Assembly (NCBI RefSeq): GCF_012272695.1
Contig: NZ_CP050902.1
Span: 1-64,000, forward strand
Reading direction: 5' to 3'
Length of the DNA: 64,000 bases
Source: Nocardioides sp. JQ2195
Lineage (GTDB): Bacteria > Actinomycetota > Actinomycetes > Propionibacteriales > Nocardioidaceae
Shown here: piece by piece, positions 22,022 through 30,780 of the stretch
How positions within the stretch are numbered: position 1 is the stretch's first letter
Layout of the letters: every line of letters starts with the position of its first letter
Translations under genes and position numbers: made by a program
Notes under the pieces: generated by a model
Told to the model about the DNA's origin: nothing
What the model saw: only the letters and a program-made list of their open reading frames with translations
Database searches by the model: none

Positions 22022-23488
22022 TCAGTCAATCACCGCTTCCATGACGGACTTGGCGATCGGGCCGGCCAGCGCGCCGCCGGCAATCTCGGAGTTGCTCAGG
22101 TCGACCTTCTGGAGCATCACCGCCACGGCCACCTCCTTGTCGCCCTTCTTGGCATAGGAGACGAACCACGCGAAGTTGTTGCACTCGTCGCAGCTCTCGG
22201 CGGTCCCGGTCTTGGCACCGACCTCGGCGCCCGGGATCAGCGCGACACCCGCGGTGCCGTTCTCGACGACGGAGACCATCATCTTGCGCAGCTCGTGGGC
22301 GGAGTCGGAGCCGACGGCCTGGGAGAGCTCCTCGGTGGAGGTCTTGTCGAGGACGTCGAGGTCGGGGGAGCGGACCTCGTCGACGAGGTAGGGCCTCATC
22401 ACCACGCCGTCGTTGACGATGCCGCCCACCACCATCGCCATCTGCAGCGGCGTGGCGCGTACGTCGTACTGCCCGATGCCGGTCTGGGCGAGGTAGGAGT
22501 CCTCGAGCTCCTCGGTCGGGTAGACGCTCTCGGCCTGGCCGGGCAGGTCCTCCAGGGACGTGTCGTTGAAGCCGAACGCCTCGGCCTGGGCGAGCATCTT
22601 CTCCTGGCCCAGCTCGTCGGCCAGCGCGAGGAACGTGGTGTTGCACGACTGCTCGAGCGCCTGCGTCATCGGGATCTTGTCGGTGCCACAGGCCCGGCCG
22701 CCGTTGCCGATCGACGTGGTCGTGTGCGGCAGCGTGTAGGACGGCCCGCCGGGCACCATGGAGTCGGCATCGTAGTCACCCGTCTCGAGGGCGGCGGCCG
22801 CGGTGACCAGCTTGAACGTCGAACCGGGCGGGAGCGTGGTGCTGATCGCCCGGTTGAGCAGGGGCTGGTCGTCGCGGGCGTTGAGCTCCTGGCTCAGCTC
22901 GGCCACCTGGCCCAGGTCGTGGGAGGCCAGCTTGTTGGGATCGAACGACGGAGACGACGTCATCGCCAGGATCTTGCCGGTGGACGGCTCGATCGCGACC
23001 ACGGCACCCTGCACGTCGGAACCCAGCCCCGGGTTCTTGTCCAGTCCCTCGAAGGCCGCCTTCTGGGCGTCCGGGTCGAGGGTGAGCTCGACCGTGCCGC
23101 CCTTGGGGGAGGAGTTGTTGACCAGGTCGACCAGCCGCGAGACGAACAGGCGCGAGTCGTCACCGGAGAGCACGGAGTTCTGGGTGCGCTCGATGCCGGT
23201 CTGCGAGTAGTAGGAGAAGGTGCCGGTGACGTGGGCATACATCCACGGGTTGTTGTAGACCCGCTGGAACTTGTACTTGTCGTCGGAGGGCTTGGACTCC
23301 GCGATCGCGTCGCGGCCGACCAGGATCGCGCCGCGCTCACGCGAGAAGGCGCTCTCGATCACCCGCTTGTTGAGCGAGCTCTCGTTGAGGTCGGAGGCCT
23401 TGAAGTACTGCAGGTAGGTCGCATTGCCCATCAGGGCCAGGAAGAGGACCAGGCAGAACAGGGACATCGTGCGGATCGGCTTGTTCAT
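22022..23488 (-). CDS. pbpA: Penicillin-binding protein (class B transpeptidase, PbpA)
   Basis: 488 aa. N-terminal membrane anchor (MSLFCLVLFLALMGNATYL), a dimerisation region, then the transpeptidase domain with S223-T-F-K226, S281-C-N283 and K426-T-G428. Cross-links septal or elongation peptidoglycan with its SEDS partner, whose gene overlaps the pbpA start by four bases. Four widely spaced cysteines (267, 282, and CDEC at 433-436) are in the extracytoplasmic part and could form disulfides. Confidence 0.95.
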   Translation of the reverse strand: MNKPIRTMSLFCLVLFLALMGNATYLQYFKASDLNESSLNKRVIESAFSRERGAILVGRDAIAESKPSDDKYKFQRVYNNPWMYAHVTGTFSYYSQTGIERTQNSVLSGDDSRLFVSRLVDLVNNSSPKGGTVELTLDPDAQKAAFEGLDKNPGLGSDVQGAVVAIEPSTGKILAMTSSPSFDPNKLASHDLGQVAELSQELNARDDQPLLNRAISTTLPPGSTFKLVTAAAALETGDYDADSMVPGGPSYTLPHTTTSIGNGGRACGTDKIPMTQALEQSCNTTFLALADELGQEKMLAQAEAFGFNDTSLEDLPGQAESVYPTEELEDSYLAQTGIGQYDVRATPLQMAMVVGGIVNDGVVMRPYLVDEVRSPDLDVLDKTSTEELSQAVGSDSAHELRKMMVSVVENGTAGVALIPGAEVGAKTGTAESCDECNNFAWFVSYAKKGDKEVAVAVMLQKVDLSNSEIAGGALAGPIAKSVMEAVID

Positions 23489-24882
23489 CGCAGGTTCACC
23501 ACCTGGGTGGTCTCGGCGTCACTGGCCTCGTCGGAGTCCTGGGAGAGGTCCGGGACCGGGCGCCGGGCCTGGTCGGAGATGCGCAGGAGCAGGGCGATGA
23601 TCACCCAGTTGGCGATGAGGGAGGAGCCTCCGTAGGAGAGGAACGGGGTGGTGAGGCCGGTCAGCGGGATGAGGTTGGTGACGCCGCCGATGACCACGAA
23701 GACCTGCAGCGCGAGGACGCAGGCGAGACCGGTGGCCACCAGCTTGCCGAACCCGTCGCGGCACACGAGCGCGGCCCGCAGGCCCCGCTCGACGATCAGG
23801 CCGTAGAGCAGGATCACCGCGATCACACCGGTGAGCCCGAGCTCCTCACCGATCGCCCCCATGATGAAGTCGGACTGGGCGTAGGAGATCAGGTCGGGCC
23901 GGCCCTGGCCCAGGCCCCGGCCGAGCAACCCGCCCCAGGCCATCCCGAACATCGACTGCCCGACCTGCTGGGAACCGGTCTCCCAGGCGGCGAACGGGTC
24001 GCTCCAGGCGTTCACCCGGGCCTGGACGTGGCCGAAGGCCTGGTAGCCGAAGAAGGCGCCCGCCGAGAAGAGGGCGACCCCCACGACCAACCAGCCGGGG
24101 CGCTCGGTGGCGACGTAGAGCATGGTCAGGAAGAGGCCGAAGAACAGCAGCGACGAGCCGAGGTCGCGCTGGAAGACCAGGACGCCGAGCGAGACCAGCC
24201 ACATCATCAGGATCGGGCCCAGGTCGCGCCCACGCGGGAGGTCGACGAACAGCAGGCGACGGCCGGCCAGGGCCAGCGCGTCGCGGTGCAGCACGAGGTA
24301 GCCGGCGAACGCGATGACCAGCAGCACCTTGGCGATCTCACCGGGCTGGAGCCCGATCGGGCCGAGGTTGATCCAGATCCGTGCGCCGTTCACCTCACGC
24401 CCGATGAACGGCAGCATCGGCATCAGCAGCAGCACGATCGCAGCGAGGCCGCTGGTGTAGGTGAAGCGTTGCAGGACCCGGTGGTCGCGCAGGACGACCA
24501 GGGTCGCGATGAAGAGACCGACGCCGATGGTCATCCAGACCAACTGCTGCTGTGCGTACTGGTGGGCCTTGCCCTGGGTCTCGTAGGCCAGGTCGAGCCG
24601 GTGGATCACGGCCAGGCCCAGTCCGTTGAGCGCGGCCACGACCGGCAGCAGCACGGGGTCGGCGTACGGCGCGGTCAGGCGGACCACGATGTGGCAGGCG
24701 ATGGTCAGCGCGGCCAGCCAGCCGCCGTAGCCGATGATGTCGGCCGGGACCTCGCCGTCGATGCCCAGCCCGACCGCGGCGTAGGCGCCGATGCCGACGA
24801 CCAGCGCGAGGACCACCAGGAAGAGCTCGGCACCCCGGCGTCGCCGGTGCACGAACCCCAGGAAGCTGTTCTGTTGCGACAT
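23485..24882 (-). CDS. rodA: SEDS family peptidoglycan glycosyltransferase (RodA/FtsW)
   Basis: 465 aa from ATG 24882, with GAGG eight bases upstream; a GTG two codons earlier is too close to the ribosome-binding site. Polytopic membrane protein with ten or more TM helices and the SEDS motifs GREVNGARIW and PFLSYGGSSL. Polymerises lipid II glycan strands with PbpA. The last 30 residues are a soluble tail containing a DEAS-type acidic cluster. Confidence 0.94.
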   Translation of the reverse strand: MSQQNSFLGFVHRRRRGAELFLVVLALVVGIGAYAAVGLGIDGEVPADIIGYGGWLAALTIACHIVVRLTAPYADPVLLPVVAALNGLGLAVIHRLDLAYETQGKAHQYAQQQLVWMTIGVGLFIATLVVLRDHRVLQRFTYTSGLAAIVLLLMPMLPFIGREVNGARIWINLGPIGLQPGEIAKVLLVIAFAGYLVLHRDALALAGRRLLFVDLPRGRDLGPILMMWLVSLGVLVFQRDLGSSLLFFGLFLTMLYVATERPGWLVVGVALFSAGAFFGYQAFGHVQARVNAWSDPFAAWETGSQQVGQSMFGMAWGGLLGRGLGQGRPDLISYAQSDFIMGAIGEELGLTGVIAVILLYGLIVERGLRAALVCRDGFGKLVATGLACVLALQVFVVIGGVTNLIPLTGLTTPFLSYGGSSLIANWVIIALLLRISDQARRPVPDLSQDSDEASDAETTQVVNLR

Positions 24883-24892
24883 CGGCACCGCC

Positions 24893-26386
24893 TCAGCCGT
24901 TGGTCCGGGGGCTGGACTCCGGAGCCCCGGACTCGAGGGCCAGGCTGGTCAGGCGGACACTGGCACCGATCGCGTCGTCGAGGCCGCTCCCCTCAGTGGC
25001 GTCGGCTCCACCGACACCACCGTCCTCGCTGTCGTCGGGCTCGGACCTCCCTTGCTTCTTCTCCGGCCTGGGCTCCTGGTCCTCGGCCACCGGGGACTCC
25101 TCGACCTGTGCCTCGGAGAGGTTCTCGAGGGTGCGTCGGGCGTCTTCGAGGCTGTCGGAGTCGATGCCCTCGCGCACCGCACGGGCGTCGATGTCGCGCA
25201 GCCGGTCGAGCTGGACGTCGGACTCCTCGTAGGGACGGTTGAGCTCGATGCCCGGCAGGGTCGCGTCGATGCCACGGAAGATCGTCACGTGGCCGTCGTG
25301 CTCGGCGACGTAGTACTGGCGCTGGGTCCAGGCGTAGGCGGCGCCGAGGCCGGCCCAGACGAGGCCGATCAGGACGGCGGCCACCGCCAGCCTCTTGACC
25401 CAGACGAACCTGCGTGGCGGCTGGGGGGCGTAGCGATACACCTCGGGATCGAGGGGGTCGTTGGGGAACGCGTGGGGGGCCTCGGCCGGGAGCTCGGCGC
25501 GGATCGGCTCCATCTCGCCGGTGTCTCCGGAGCGGTGGCCGCGGAACAGGCTCCCGGCGGCACCGCGGGTGCCGCGGCGGGGCAGGTCGGCGGCGGCTCC
25601 GACGAGCAGCGGATCCAGGTCGTCGGGCGTCGCACCGTCGGCCTCGACGACGTCGGCGACCAGGCAGGTCACGTTGTCGCTGCTGCCCGCCTCGAGGCTG
25701 GCGCGGACCAGCTCGACGGTGGCGAAGTCGGGTGTGCCGGTCGAGAGGATGTCGGCGAGGTGGCTGTCGTCGAGCACGCCGCAGGCACCGTCGCTGCACA
25801 GGAACAGCCGGTCGCCCACGGCCAGGTCGACCACGAAGAGGTCGGGCTCGACCTCGTGGATGCCGTCGACGGCCTTGAGGATGAGGTTGCGGTGGGGGTG
25901 GACCCGCGACTCCTCCTCGGTGATGCGACCCTCGTCGATGAGGGACTGGACGAACGTGTGGTCCTTGGTCAGCTGGCTCAGGGAGCCGTCGCGGTAGAGG
26001 TAGGCCCGGCTGTCGCCGACGTGCCCGATCGCGACCCGATGGCCGTCGAAGAGCGCGATCGTGGCCGTGGTGCTCGTGCCGTTGAGGCCGGGATCCTCCT
26101 CGACCAGCTCACCGATGCGGTCGTGGGCCCGGTGGATGGCCCCCGCGACCAGGCCGAGCAGGTCGTCGCCGGGACGTTCGTCGAGCCGGCGCAGCTGCTG
26201 CACGGCCGTGGACGAGGCGATGTCACCGCGGGCGGCACCACCCACGCCGTCGCAGACCGTGATCAGCCACGGCCCGGCATAGCCGGAGTCCTGGTTGTCC
26301 TTGCGCACCCGGCCGACGTCGGAGAGGGCGGCGTACTGCAACCGCATCTCCGCGGTGCCCGGCTCGGTCGTCGTGTCGTCGGCCAT
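24893..26386 (-). CDS. pstP: PP2C-family protein phosphatase with membrane anchor (PstP)
   Basis: 497 aa. PP2C domain (about 15-245) shows SDVGRVRKDNQDS, VCDGVGG, GHVGDSRAYL, CSDGACGVL and the terminal SSDNVT, giving the metal-binding aspartates. A juxtamembrane segment, one TM helix (about 330-350) and an acidic, Glu/Ser/Asp-rich extracytoplasmic tail follow. Dephosphorylates PknB and its substrates. The operon order fhaA-fhaB-pstP-rodA-pbpA-pknB is the standard one, but no pknA is present. Confidence 0.95.
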   Translation of the reverse strand: MADDTTTEPGTAEMRLQYAALSDVGRVRKDNQDSGYAGPWLITVCDGVGGAARGDIASSTAVQQLRRLDERPGDDLLGLVAGAIHRAHDRIGELVEEDPGLNGTSTTATIALFDGHRVAIGHVGDSRAYLYRDGSLSQLTKDHTFVQSLIDEGRITEEESRVHPHRNLILKAVDGIHEVEPDLFVVDLAVGDRLFLCSDGACGVLDDSHLADILSTGTPDFATVELVRASLEAGSSDNVTCLVADVVEADGATPDDLDPLLVGAAADLPRRGTRGAAGSLFRGHRSGDTGEMEPIRAELPAEAPHAFPNDPLDPEVYRYAPQPPRRFVWVKRLAVAAVLIGLVWAGLGAAYAWTQRQYYVAEHDGHVTIFRGIDATLPGIELNRPYEESDVQLDRLRDIDARAVREGIDSDSLEDARRTLENLSEAQVEESPVAEDQEPRPEKKQGRSEPDDSEDGGVGGADATEGSGLDDAIGASVRLTSLALESGAPESSPRTNG

Positions 26387-26390
26387 GGGT

Positions 26391-26861
26391 CTACTTCCTC
26401 AGCTCGAGGACGGTCTTGCCGATCCGGACCTGGGTGCCGAGGGCCAGGGTGGTCGGCTGCGTGATGCGGGCCGAGCCGACGTAGGTGCCGTTGGTCGAGC
26501 CGAGGTCCTCGACGAACCACTGGTCGCCCGACGCAGCTATGCGTGCGTGGCGGGTCGAGACGTAGTCGTCGTCGAGCCGGATCGCGGCGTCGGAGCCGCG
26601 ACCGATCAGGATCGGAGCCTCGGCGAGATCGGCTCGTTCACCGGAGCTGGAGCCCTCGACGACCAGGACGTGGGTCGGCGAGCCGCGGCGCTTCGTGGGA
26701 GCCTTGGGTTGCTTGCCGGCGCGTCCGTTCGCGCGGGCCCCCTGCGAGGGCAGCCGGGCACCGAACATGTCGGTGCGGATCACGCTGATCGCGGAGAGCA
26801 CGAAGATCCACAGGATCGCGAGGTAGGCGAAGCGGATCAGGAACAGGGTCAGCTCACTCAA
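26391..26861 (-). CDS. fhaB: FHA domain protein FhaB (FipA-like)
   Basis: 156 aa from TTG 26861, overlapping the fhaA stop by eight bases. One N-terminal TM helix (about 5-27), a basic linker, then an FHA phosphothreonine-binding domain (LIGRGSDAAIRL, STRHARI, DLGSTNGTYV; about 85-150). Recruits phosphorylated partners to the division and elongation machinery. Only four bases separate it from pstP. Confidence 0.93.
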   Translation of the reverse strand: MSELTLFLIRFAYLAILWIFVLSAISVIRTDMFGARLPSQGARANGRAGKQPKAPTKRRGSPTHVLVVEGSSSGERADLAEAPILIGRGSDAAIRLDDDYVSTRHARIAASGDQWFVEDLGSTNGTYVGSARITQPTTLALGTQVRIGKTVLELRK

Positions 26862-27582
26862 TGCCCTGCTCCTCGTCGACGACCAGCAGAGTCATGGTGG
26901 TGTTGCCGATGCGGACCGTCGATCCGTCGTAGAGCGTCGCCTGCTCGACCCGGTGCCCGTCGACCTGCATGCCGTTGGTCGAGCCGAGGTCGCGGACCGT
27001 GAGCTCGGGGGCCTGGCCCCGGGGGAACCGCCCGTGCTGGATGCGGAACTCGATGTGCTGCCGGCTGATGCCCGGGTCGTTGATGCGCAGCCCGGCCTCG
27101 GTGCCGCGGCCGACGATGAGGCCCGGGGGGTTGAGCGGGTGGCGCACGCCGTTGACCTCGACCAGCACCTTGGCGCGACCGACCTGGGTGTCGGTGGCGT
27201 TGGTGGTGACCTTGGCCTGGGCGCTGCTGCGCACCCGGAAGCGACCGGTGGTGAGGTCCTCGGCCTTCTCGAACTGGATCTTCACCGGGCCCGGGAAGAC
27301 GTAGCTCTGCTCGTCGGCGTGGTCTCGCAGGGAGTTGGTCAGCTCGCTGGCCAGCGTGGAGTCGTAGGGCGCCAGCCGCTCCAGGTCGCTCGCGCTCAGC
27401 TCGACGTGGAAGCTGTTGGGCACCAGGCGTCGCTCGCGGCTGAGGATCTGCGCGTTGTTGTCGACCTCGCGCTGCAGGGCAGCGGAGATCTCGACCGGTT
27501 GTACGGCGCTGCGGAAGGCACGCGCGAAGACACCGGAGACCATCTGCTCGAGCTTGTTCTCGAAGCGTTGCAGCCCGCTCAT
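26854..27582 (-). CDS. fhaA: FHA domain protein FhaA (DUF3662-FHA)
   Basis: 242 aa from ATG 27582, with GGAGG upstream. N-terminal DUF3662 domain (MSGLQRFENKLEQMVSGVFARAF, about 1-125), a short linker, and a C-terminal FHA domain (VGRGTEAGLRI, SRQHIEF, GSTNGMQV; about 150-235). In mycobacteria FhaA binds phosphorylated MviN and regulates lipid II export; the same is inferred here. First gene of the signalling/cell-wall operon, 166 bp from tRNA-Leu on the other strand. The open frame extends 39 codons upstream without recognisable content. Confidence 0.93.
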   Translation of the reverse strand: MSGLQRFENKLEQMVSGVFARAFRSAVQPVEISAALQREVDNNAQILSRERRLVPNSFHVELSASDLERLAPYDSTLASELTNSLRDHADEQSYVFPGPVKIQFEKAEDLTTGRFRVRSSAQAKVTTNATDTQVGRAKVLVEVNGVRHPLNPPGLIVGRGTEAGLRINDPGISRQHIEFRIQHGRFPRGQAPELTVRDLGSTNGMQVDGHRVEQATLYDGSTVRIGNTTMTLLVVDEEQGIE

Positions 27583-27748
27583 CGGTGCCTCCTTCCCGTG
27601 TCCTGGGCGACGCCGTGTTCGACGCACGTCGCAGCCGTCGCACTCGGACGGCTGCCGCGATCGTATCGGTGTCGCGGTCACAACCGTCACGTCTGGCACC
27701 GCGGTTTGGGCGATTCCTCATTGCTGGGATAACCTTGGCCCGCTTCAC

Positions 27749-27832
27749 GCGCGAGTGGCGGAATAGGCAGACGCGCACGGTTCAGGTCCGTGTGTCCGAA
27801 AGGACGTGGGGGTTCAACTCCCCCCTCGCGCA
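27749..27832 (+). tRNA. tRNA-Leu (CAG), element integration site
   Basis: 84 nt with acceptor GCGCGAG/CTCGCGC, a class II long variable arm (GTGTCCGAAAGGACG) and anticodon loop TTCAGGT giving CAG. CCA is not encoded. The tRNA stays intact because its 3' end (27811 onward) is the attachment core of the integrated element. Confidence 0.97.
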
Positions 27833-27835
27833 CGT
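27811..27835 (+). other. attL core (25-bp direct repeat)
   Basis: Twenty-five bases from the T-arm to three bases past the tRNA-Leu discriminator are repeated exactly at 42695-42719. The repeat begins GGTTCAACTCCCCCC. Confidence 0.93.
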
Positions 27836-27839
27836 GAGT

Positions 27840-27866
27840 AGCCCCGGGTTTTTACCCGGGGCTTTG
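27840..27866 (+). terminator. Terminator downstream of tRNA-Leu (element-borne)
   Basis: Perfect 10-bp stem AGCCCCGGGT / ACCCGGGGCT with TTTT loop and TT after it. It lies inside the element, so integration appears to replace the original terminator, now at 42725-42757. Confidence 0.88.
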
Positions 27867-27938
27867 CTCATTTCAAGCACCACTCACGGGCCCGAGGGGG
27901 CACCATGGGGGCACCAGCCTTATTCGGAAGGCACTGGT

Positions 27939-29270
27939 ATGGCTTGGATAGAGAAGCGGAAGCGTGGCGACGGCGGAGTGTCCGCGAGGGTGCTGTGGCG
28001 CCTCGGGGGCACTCGGGACGGCGCCCGTCAGGTCGAGACTTTCGCGGCGGGCACCGATGCCCAGAACTTGGCGCGGGCTGACGGCTTCAAGAAGATGGTG
28101 GATGCTTGTGGCCAGCGATGGCCCGGGGGCTGGGTGAAGGGCGAGGGCTTCGTCCGCCCGCCCGGAGAGGCCGACCCGCTGAAGGCGCCGCCGCGGTTCG
28201 TCGACATCGGCGAGGAGTACGTCCGCCAGATCGTCGATCTCTCGCCCGGCCAGCGGAAGCGGTACCTCGGCCACATCCGGGTGTTGGGGGAGACCCGCAT
28301 TCGAGGCGCGCTGATCTTCGCCAAGCCGGTCACCGCCATCACCGAGGCGGATCTGAAGGAGTGGTTGATCGACTGGGACCGGTCACTGAAGACCAAGGCG
28401 AACTACCACGGCCTGATCCACGGGGTCTTCGGCTACGCCGTCAAGCGCGGCTACCTCGCCGCGAACCCTGCGATCGGGACGGCACCGCGGATGTCGCGCG
28501 TGAGGCAGTCCCGCCCGGAGCTGCGCTTCCTCACCGAGAAGGAGCTGCAGCGGGCCGTCGAGCTGGCCGGAGCGTACGGCGACCTGTTGACCGTGACTGT
28601 GGGCACCGGCATGCGCTTCGGTGAGCTCGGCGCGCTGTGGGTCTCGGACGTGGACCTGGAACGTCGAACGATCCGGGTCAACAAGGCGTGGAAGCGCAAC
28701 GGCGAGGACGACAGCACCGACATCCCCGGCTGGCTGGCCAAACTGCTGAAGCCGAAGCACACGATGCGCGACCACCACCTCGGCGTACCGAAGACGGCGA
28801 AGTCGCGCCGGACGATCACGATCTCTCCTGCAGTGGTCGCGGTCCTGCGCAAGCGGATCAAGGGCCGGGCGGCCGACGACTTCCTCTTCGTGTCGAACGC
28901 GGGCTACCCGCTGCACAACGGCGACTTCAGCACCCACGTGTGGCGCAAGCTGATGCAGGCGCTCGAGGCGGAGGGGATCGGCAGGTTCCGCTTCCACGAC
29001 CTGCGGCACACCCACGTCGCCTGGCTGGTCGCCGGAGGTGCACCCCTGCCCCACATCCAGGCCCGCCTCGGCCACGAGTCGATCACCACCACGATCGACA
29101 CCTACGGCCATCTGCTCCCGGCCGGCGACGAACTGATCTCCGGGATCATCGACACCGCGCTGAGCGGCGACACCATCCGGCCCGGTGGCAGCGGCAGCAA
29201 GAAGAAGCAGAAGAAGTCCAAGAAGGCGCCCGGCAAGAACAAGAGGCGCACAACGGACGACGAGCGCTGA
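27939..29270 (+). CDS. Tyrosine-type site-specific integrase
   Basis: 443 aa from ATG 27939. N-terminal arm-binding region (1-85), SAM-like core-binding domain (about 86-180) and catalytic domain with the full set: R226 (TGMRFGEL), K286 (VPKTAKS), H353 and R356 (HDLRHTH), H379 (LGHES) and nucleophile Y389 (TYGHL). Recombines the attachment core in tRNA-Leu. The last 30 residues are strongly basic (KKKQKKSKK). The frame stays open upstream through the tRNA, but that is not coding. Confidence 0.95.
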   Translation: MAWIEKRKRGDGGVSARVLWRLGGTRDGARQVETFAAGTDAQNLARADGFKKMVDACGQRWPGGWVKGEGFVRPPGEADPLKAPPRFVDIGEEYVRQIVDLSPGQRKRYLGHIRVLGETRIRGALIFAKPVTAITEADLKEWLIDWDRSLKTKANYHGLIHGVFGYAVKRGYLAANPAIGTAPRMSRVRQSRPELRFLTEKELQRAVELAGAYGDLLTVTVGTGMRFGELGALWVSDVDLERRTIRVNKAWKRNGEDDSTDIPGWLAKLLKPKHTMRDHHLGVPKTAKSRRTITISPAVVAVLRKRIKGRAADDFLFVSNAGYPLHNGDFSTHVWRKLMQALEAEGIGRFRFHDLRHTHVAWLVAGGAPLPHIQARLGHESITTTIDTYGHLLPAGDELISGIIDTALSGDTIRPGGSGSKKKQKKSKKAPGKNKRRTTDDER

Positions 29271-29272
29271 CG

Positions 29273-29300
29273 TGTTGCATTCTTGCGACCAGTGCAACAC
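29273..29300. promoter_or_regulatory. Palindromic operator upstream of brnT
   Basis: Perfect inverted repeat GTGTTGCA (29273-29280) and TGCAACAC (29293-29300), 16-43 bp before the toxin start and just after the integrase stop. Such a site suits autoregulation by the ribbon-helix-helix antitoxin. Inference from position. Confidence 0.6.
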
Positions 29301-29315
29301 ACTGGAGATGCGGCG

Positions 29316-29546
29316 ATGATCTTCGACTGGATCGAGTGGGACGAGCACAACCTGGACCACGCGACCCAGAGGCTCACTGCCGAAGAGATCGAGCAGGCGA
29401 TCTGGAACGCAGACCACATGCTCCCCCACCGGGAGCAAGTGGACCGGGCACTGATCCGGTCCACGACCGACGGGGGGAAGGCGGTCGTGGTCATCGTCCA
29501 GCTCGTGACCGACGGAGTCCGACCGATCACTGGGTGGGAGGCATGA
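29316..29546 (+). CDS. brnT: BrnT-like toxin (DUF497 family)
   Basis: 76 aa from ATG 29316. The N-terminus FDWIEWDEHNLDHATQRLTAEEIEQ matches the BrnT pattern WDE-x-N-x-x-H followed by a helix, and the end RPITGWEA matches the usual strand before a C-terminal helix. BrnT is a RelE-fold ribonuclease. Slightly short of the usual 90 aa. It overlaps the antitoxin gene by four bases. Confidence 0.75.
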   Translation: MIFDWIEWDEHNLDHATQRLTAEEIEQAIWNADHMLPHREQVDRALIRSTTDGGKAVVVIVQLVTDGVRPITGWEA

Positions 29547-29860
29547 GGATGAGCAAGAGGGATGACGTGGAGCTCGCCAAGTTCTACAACGAGACCGAAG
29601 ACCTGTCCGGCTTCGATGAGGGCAACCCGGTGCCCGTCACGGTCAAGCGGTCGGTCACGATCTCGGTGCGCTTCTCCGATGAGGAGATCGCCGAGTTGCG
29701 GGCCCGGGCGGACGCGGCAGGGATCAAGGTGACCTCCTACATCCGCGACGCCGCTCTCGACGCCTCGCGACCCGTCGACCGCGATGAGCTGGGGGCGCTC
29801 GCGCGAGGGCTGGAGAAACAGGCCCATCGGGTCTCGCAGATCTTGACGCGGGGAGCCTGA
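29543..29860 (+). CDS. brnA: BrnA/CopG-like ribbon-helix-helix antitoxin
   Basis: 105 aa from ATG 29543 (ATGA overlap with brnT; GGGAGG upstream; ATG 29549 also possible). Residues about 33-68 (VKRSVTISVRFSDEEIAEL, then GIKVTSYIRDAAL) form a ribbon-helix-helix DNA-binding domain. The N-terminal DDVELAKFYNETEDLSGFDE is an acidic arm typical of RHH antitoxins. Expected to neutralise BrnT and repress at the palindrome at 29273. Gene order toxin-antitoxin fits BrnTA. Confidence 0.75.
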   Translation: MRMSKRDDVELAKFYNETEDLSGFDEGNPVPVTVKRSVTISVRFSDEEIAELRARADAAGIKVTSYIRDAALDASRPVDRDELGALARGLEKQAHRVSQILTRGA

Positions 29861-29885
29861 GCTGCCCGGTGGGCCGCCACGGGGT

Positions 29886-30182
29886 TCACAGCTTCGATCG
29901 GCTGCCGTTTCGGCGCGGCTGCGGCGCGACCACGAGGGGTTGTGCGGGGGCGGTCACGGGCTGCTCGCCGGCCTCGATGAGTTCCTCGAGGTGCTCGGGC
30001 CGGAAGCGGACGTGCTTGCCGATCCGGGTGCACCGGACCTTCCGCTGCCGTACGGCGTCCGCGACCCACCGGTCCGGGACGTTCAGATAGGCGGCTGCTT
30101 CGGCGGTCGTGAGGAGCGATCGCTCCCGCGGAGGCTTGGCGACGGCGCGTCCCGGCGACTGCGGGTCCGGTGACATGTTCAT
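29886..30182 (-). CDS. Excisionase-like helix-turn-helix protein
   Basis: 98 aa. The central domain LLTTAEAAAYLNVPDRWVADAVRQRKVRCTRIGKHVRF is split across residues about 22-60 and is a MerR-like winged helix of the excisionase family. The C-terminal tail is Pro/Arg rich. Overlaps the upstream gene by four bases, so the two regulators are co-translated. Candidate recombination directionality factor for the integrase. Confidence 0.75.
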   Translation of the reverse strand: MNMSPDPQSPGRAVAKPPRERSLLTTAEAAAYLNVPDRWVADAVRQRKVRCTRIGKHVRFRPEHLEELIEAGEQPVTAPAQPLVVAPQPRRNGSRSKL

Positions 30183-30394
30183 CGCGAGAGCCTCAGCCAG
30201 CAGCGGACCTCCGCCACGGTTATATAGAGCCGCCCGGCGCCGTTGAGTCGGGAAAAGCGGGGGCCGACGCCACGGCGGCGCCAGTCCCGGACGGTGCGCT
30301 GCGGCGTGCGGATGAGGATGCAGAACTCCTCGAAGGTGAGGAGTGCATGGTCGTTCCAGTCGGTCGGGACCTCGATGGGGTGCAGTGGCTGCAT
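30179..30394 (-). CDS. Small helix-turn-helix regulator (AlpA/excisionase type)
   Basis: 71 aa. FEEFCILIRTPQRTVRDWRR is a helix-turn-helix, followed by a wing (GAGRLYITVAEVRCWL). First of a two-gene minus-strand unit with the excisionase-like gene. A broken relative with the near-identical core FEEFC-IRTPQRTVR lies at about 35140-35290. Confidence 0.7.
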   Translation of the reverse strand: MQPLHPIEVPTDWNDHALLTFEEFCILIRTPQRTVRDWRRRGVGPRFSRLNGAGRLYITVAEVRCWLRLSR

Positions 30395-30666
30395 GACTTC
30401 TCCTGGGGTGCGGTTACGTTCACCTAGGGGCCTCGAGGCCGTCGGAGCGATCAGTTCCCGACCACGAGCGCCCGTCGGGCACGGTTGGCATCAGGTAGGT
30501 GTGCAGCACCTTCCAACCGTCCGATTCGGCGGCACCCCGGCTGCGGACTCGCTTGAACGCCTCACCTCCGGAGAGCGCTGTCACGCTCGACCGAGGGCGG
30601 TCGAACCGGTCCGAAATGGGTCGCCGGGTGGTCAGCCGCTCGGCGCGGGGGCGGTAGCGGTCGATG

Positions 30667-30780
30667 TCATCGAGGGCACGGCTGCGGGCGTGCGCGGGCC
30701 TCGTCGATGTCGTCAGCGACGAGGTGCGCGGTGTTGGACTGCCGGCCCCGGGTCATCGCGACGTACACCGATGCGGCGCC
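30667..30780 (-). pseudogene. Remnant of a MobF relaxase C-terminus
   Basis: Translates as VYVAMTRGRQSNTAHLVADD followed by IDEARA, closely matching AYVGMTRGRDGNTAHLVAES in the intact relaxase at 35451-38114. Everything upstream of this motif is missing, and the frame ends soon after. Left-hand copy of a module duplicated or accreted within the element. Confidence 0.8.

Noticed and set aside
27585..27938. Upstream extension of the integrase frame
   Set aside because: It passes through tRNA-Leu and its terminator; ATG 27939 begins the recognisable integrase.
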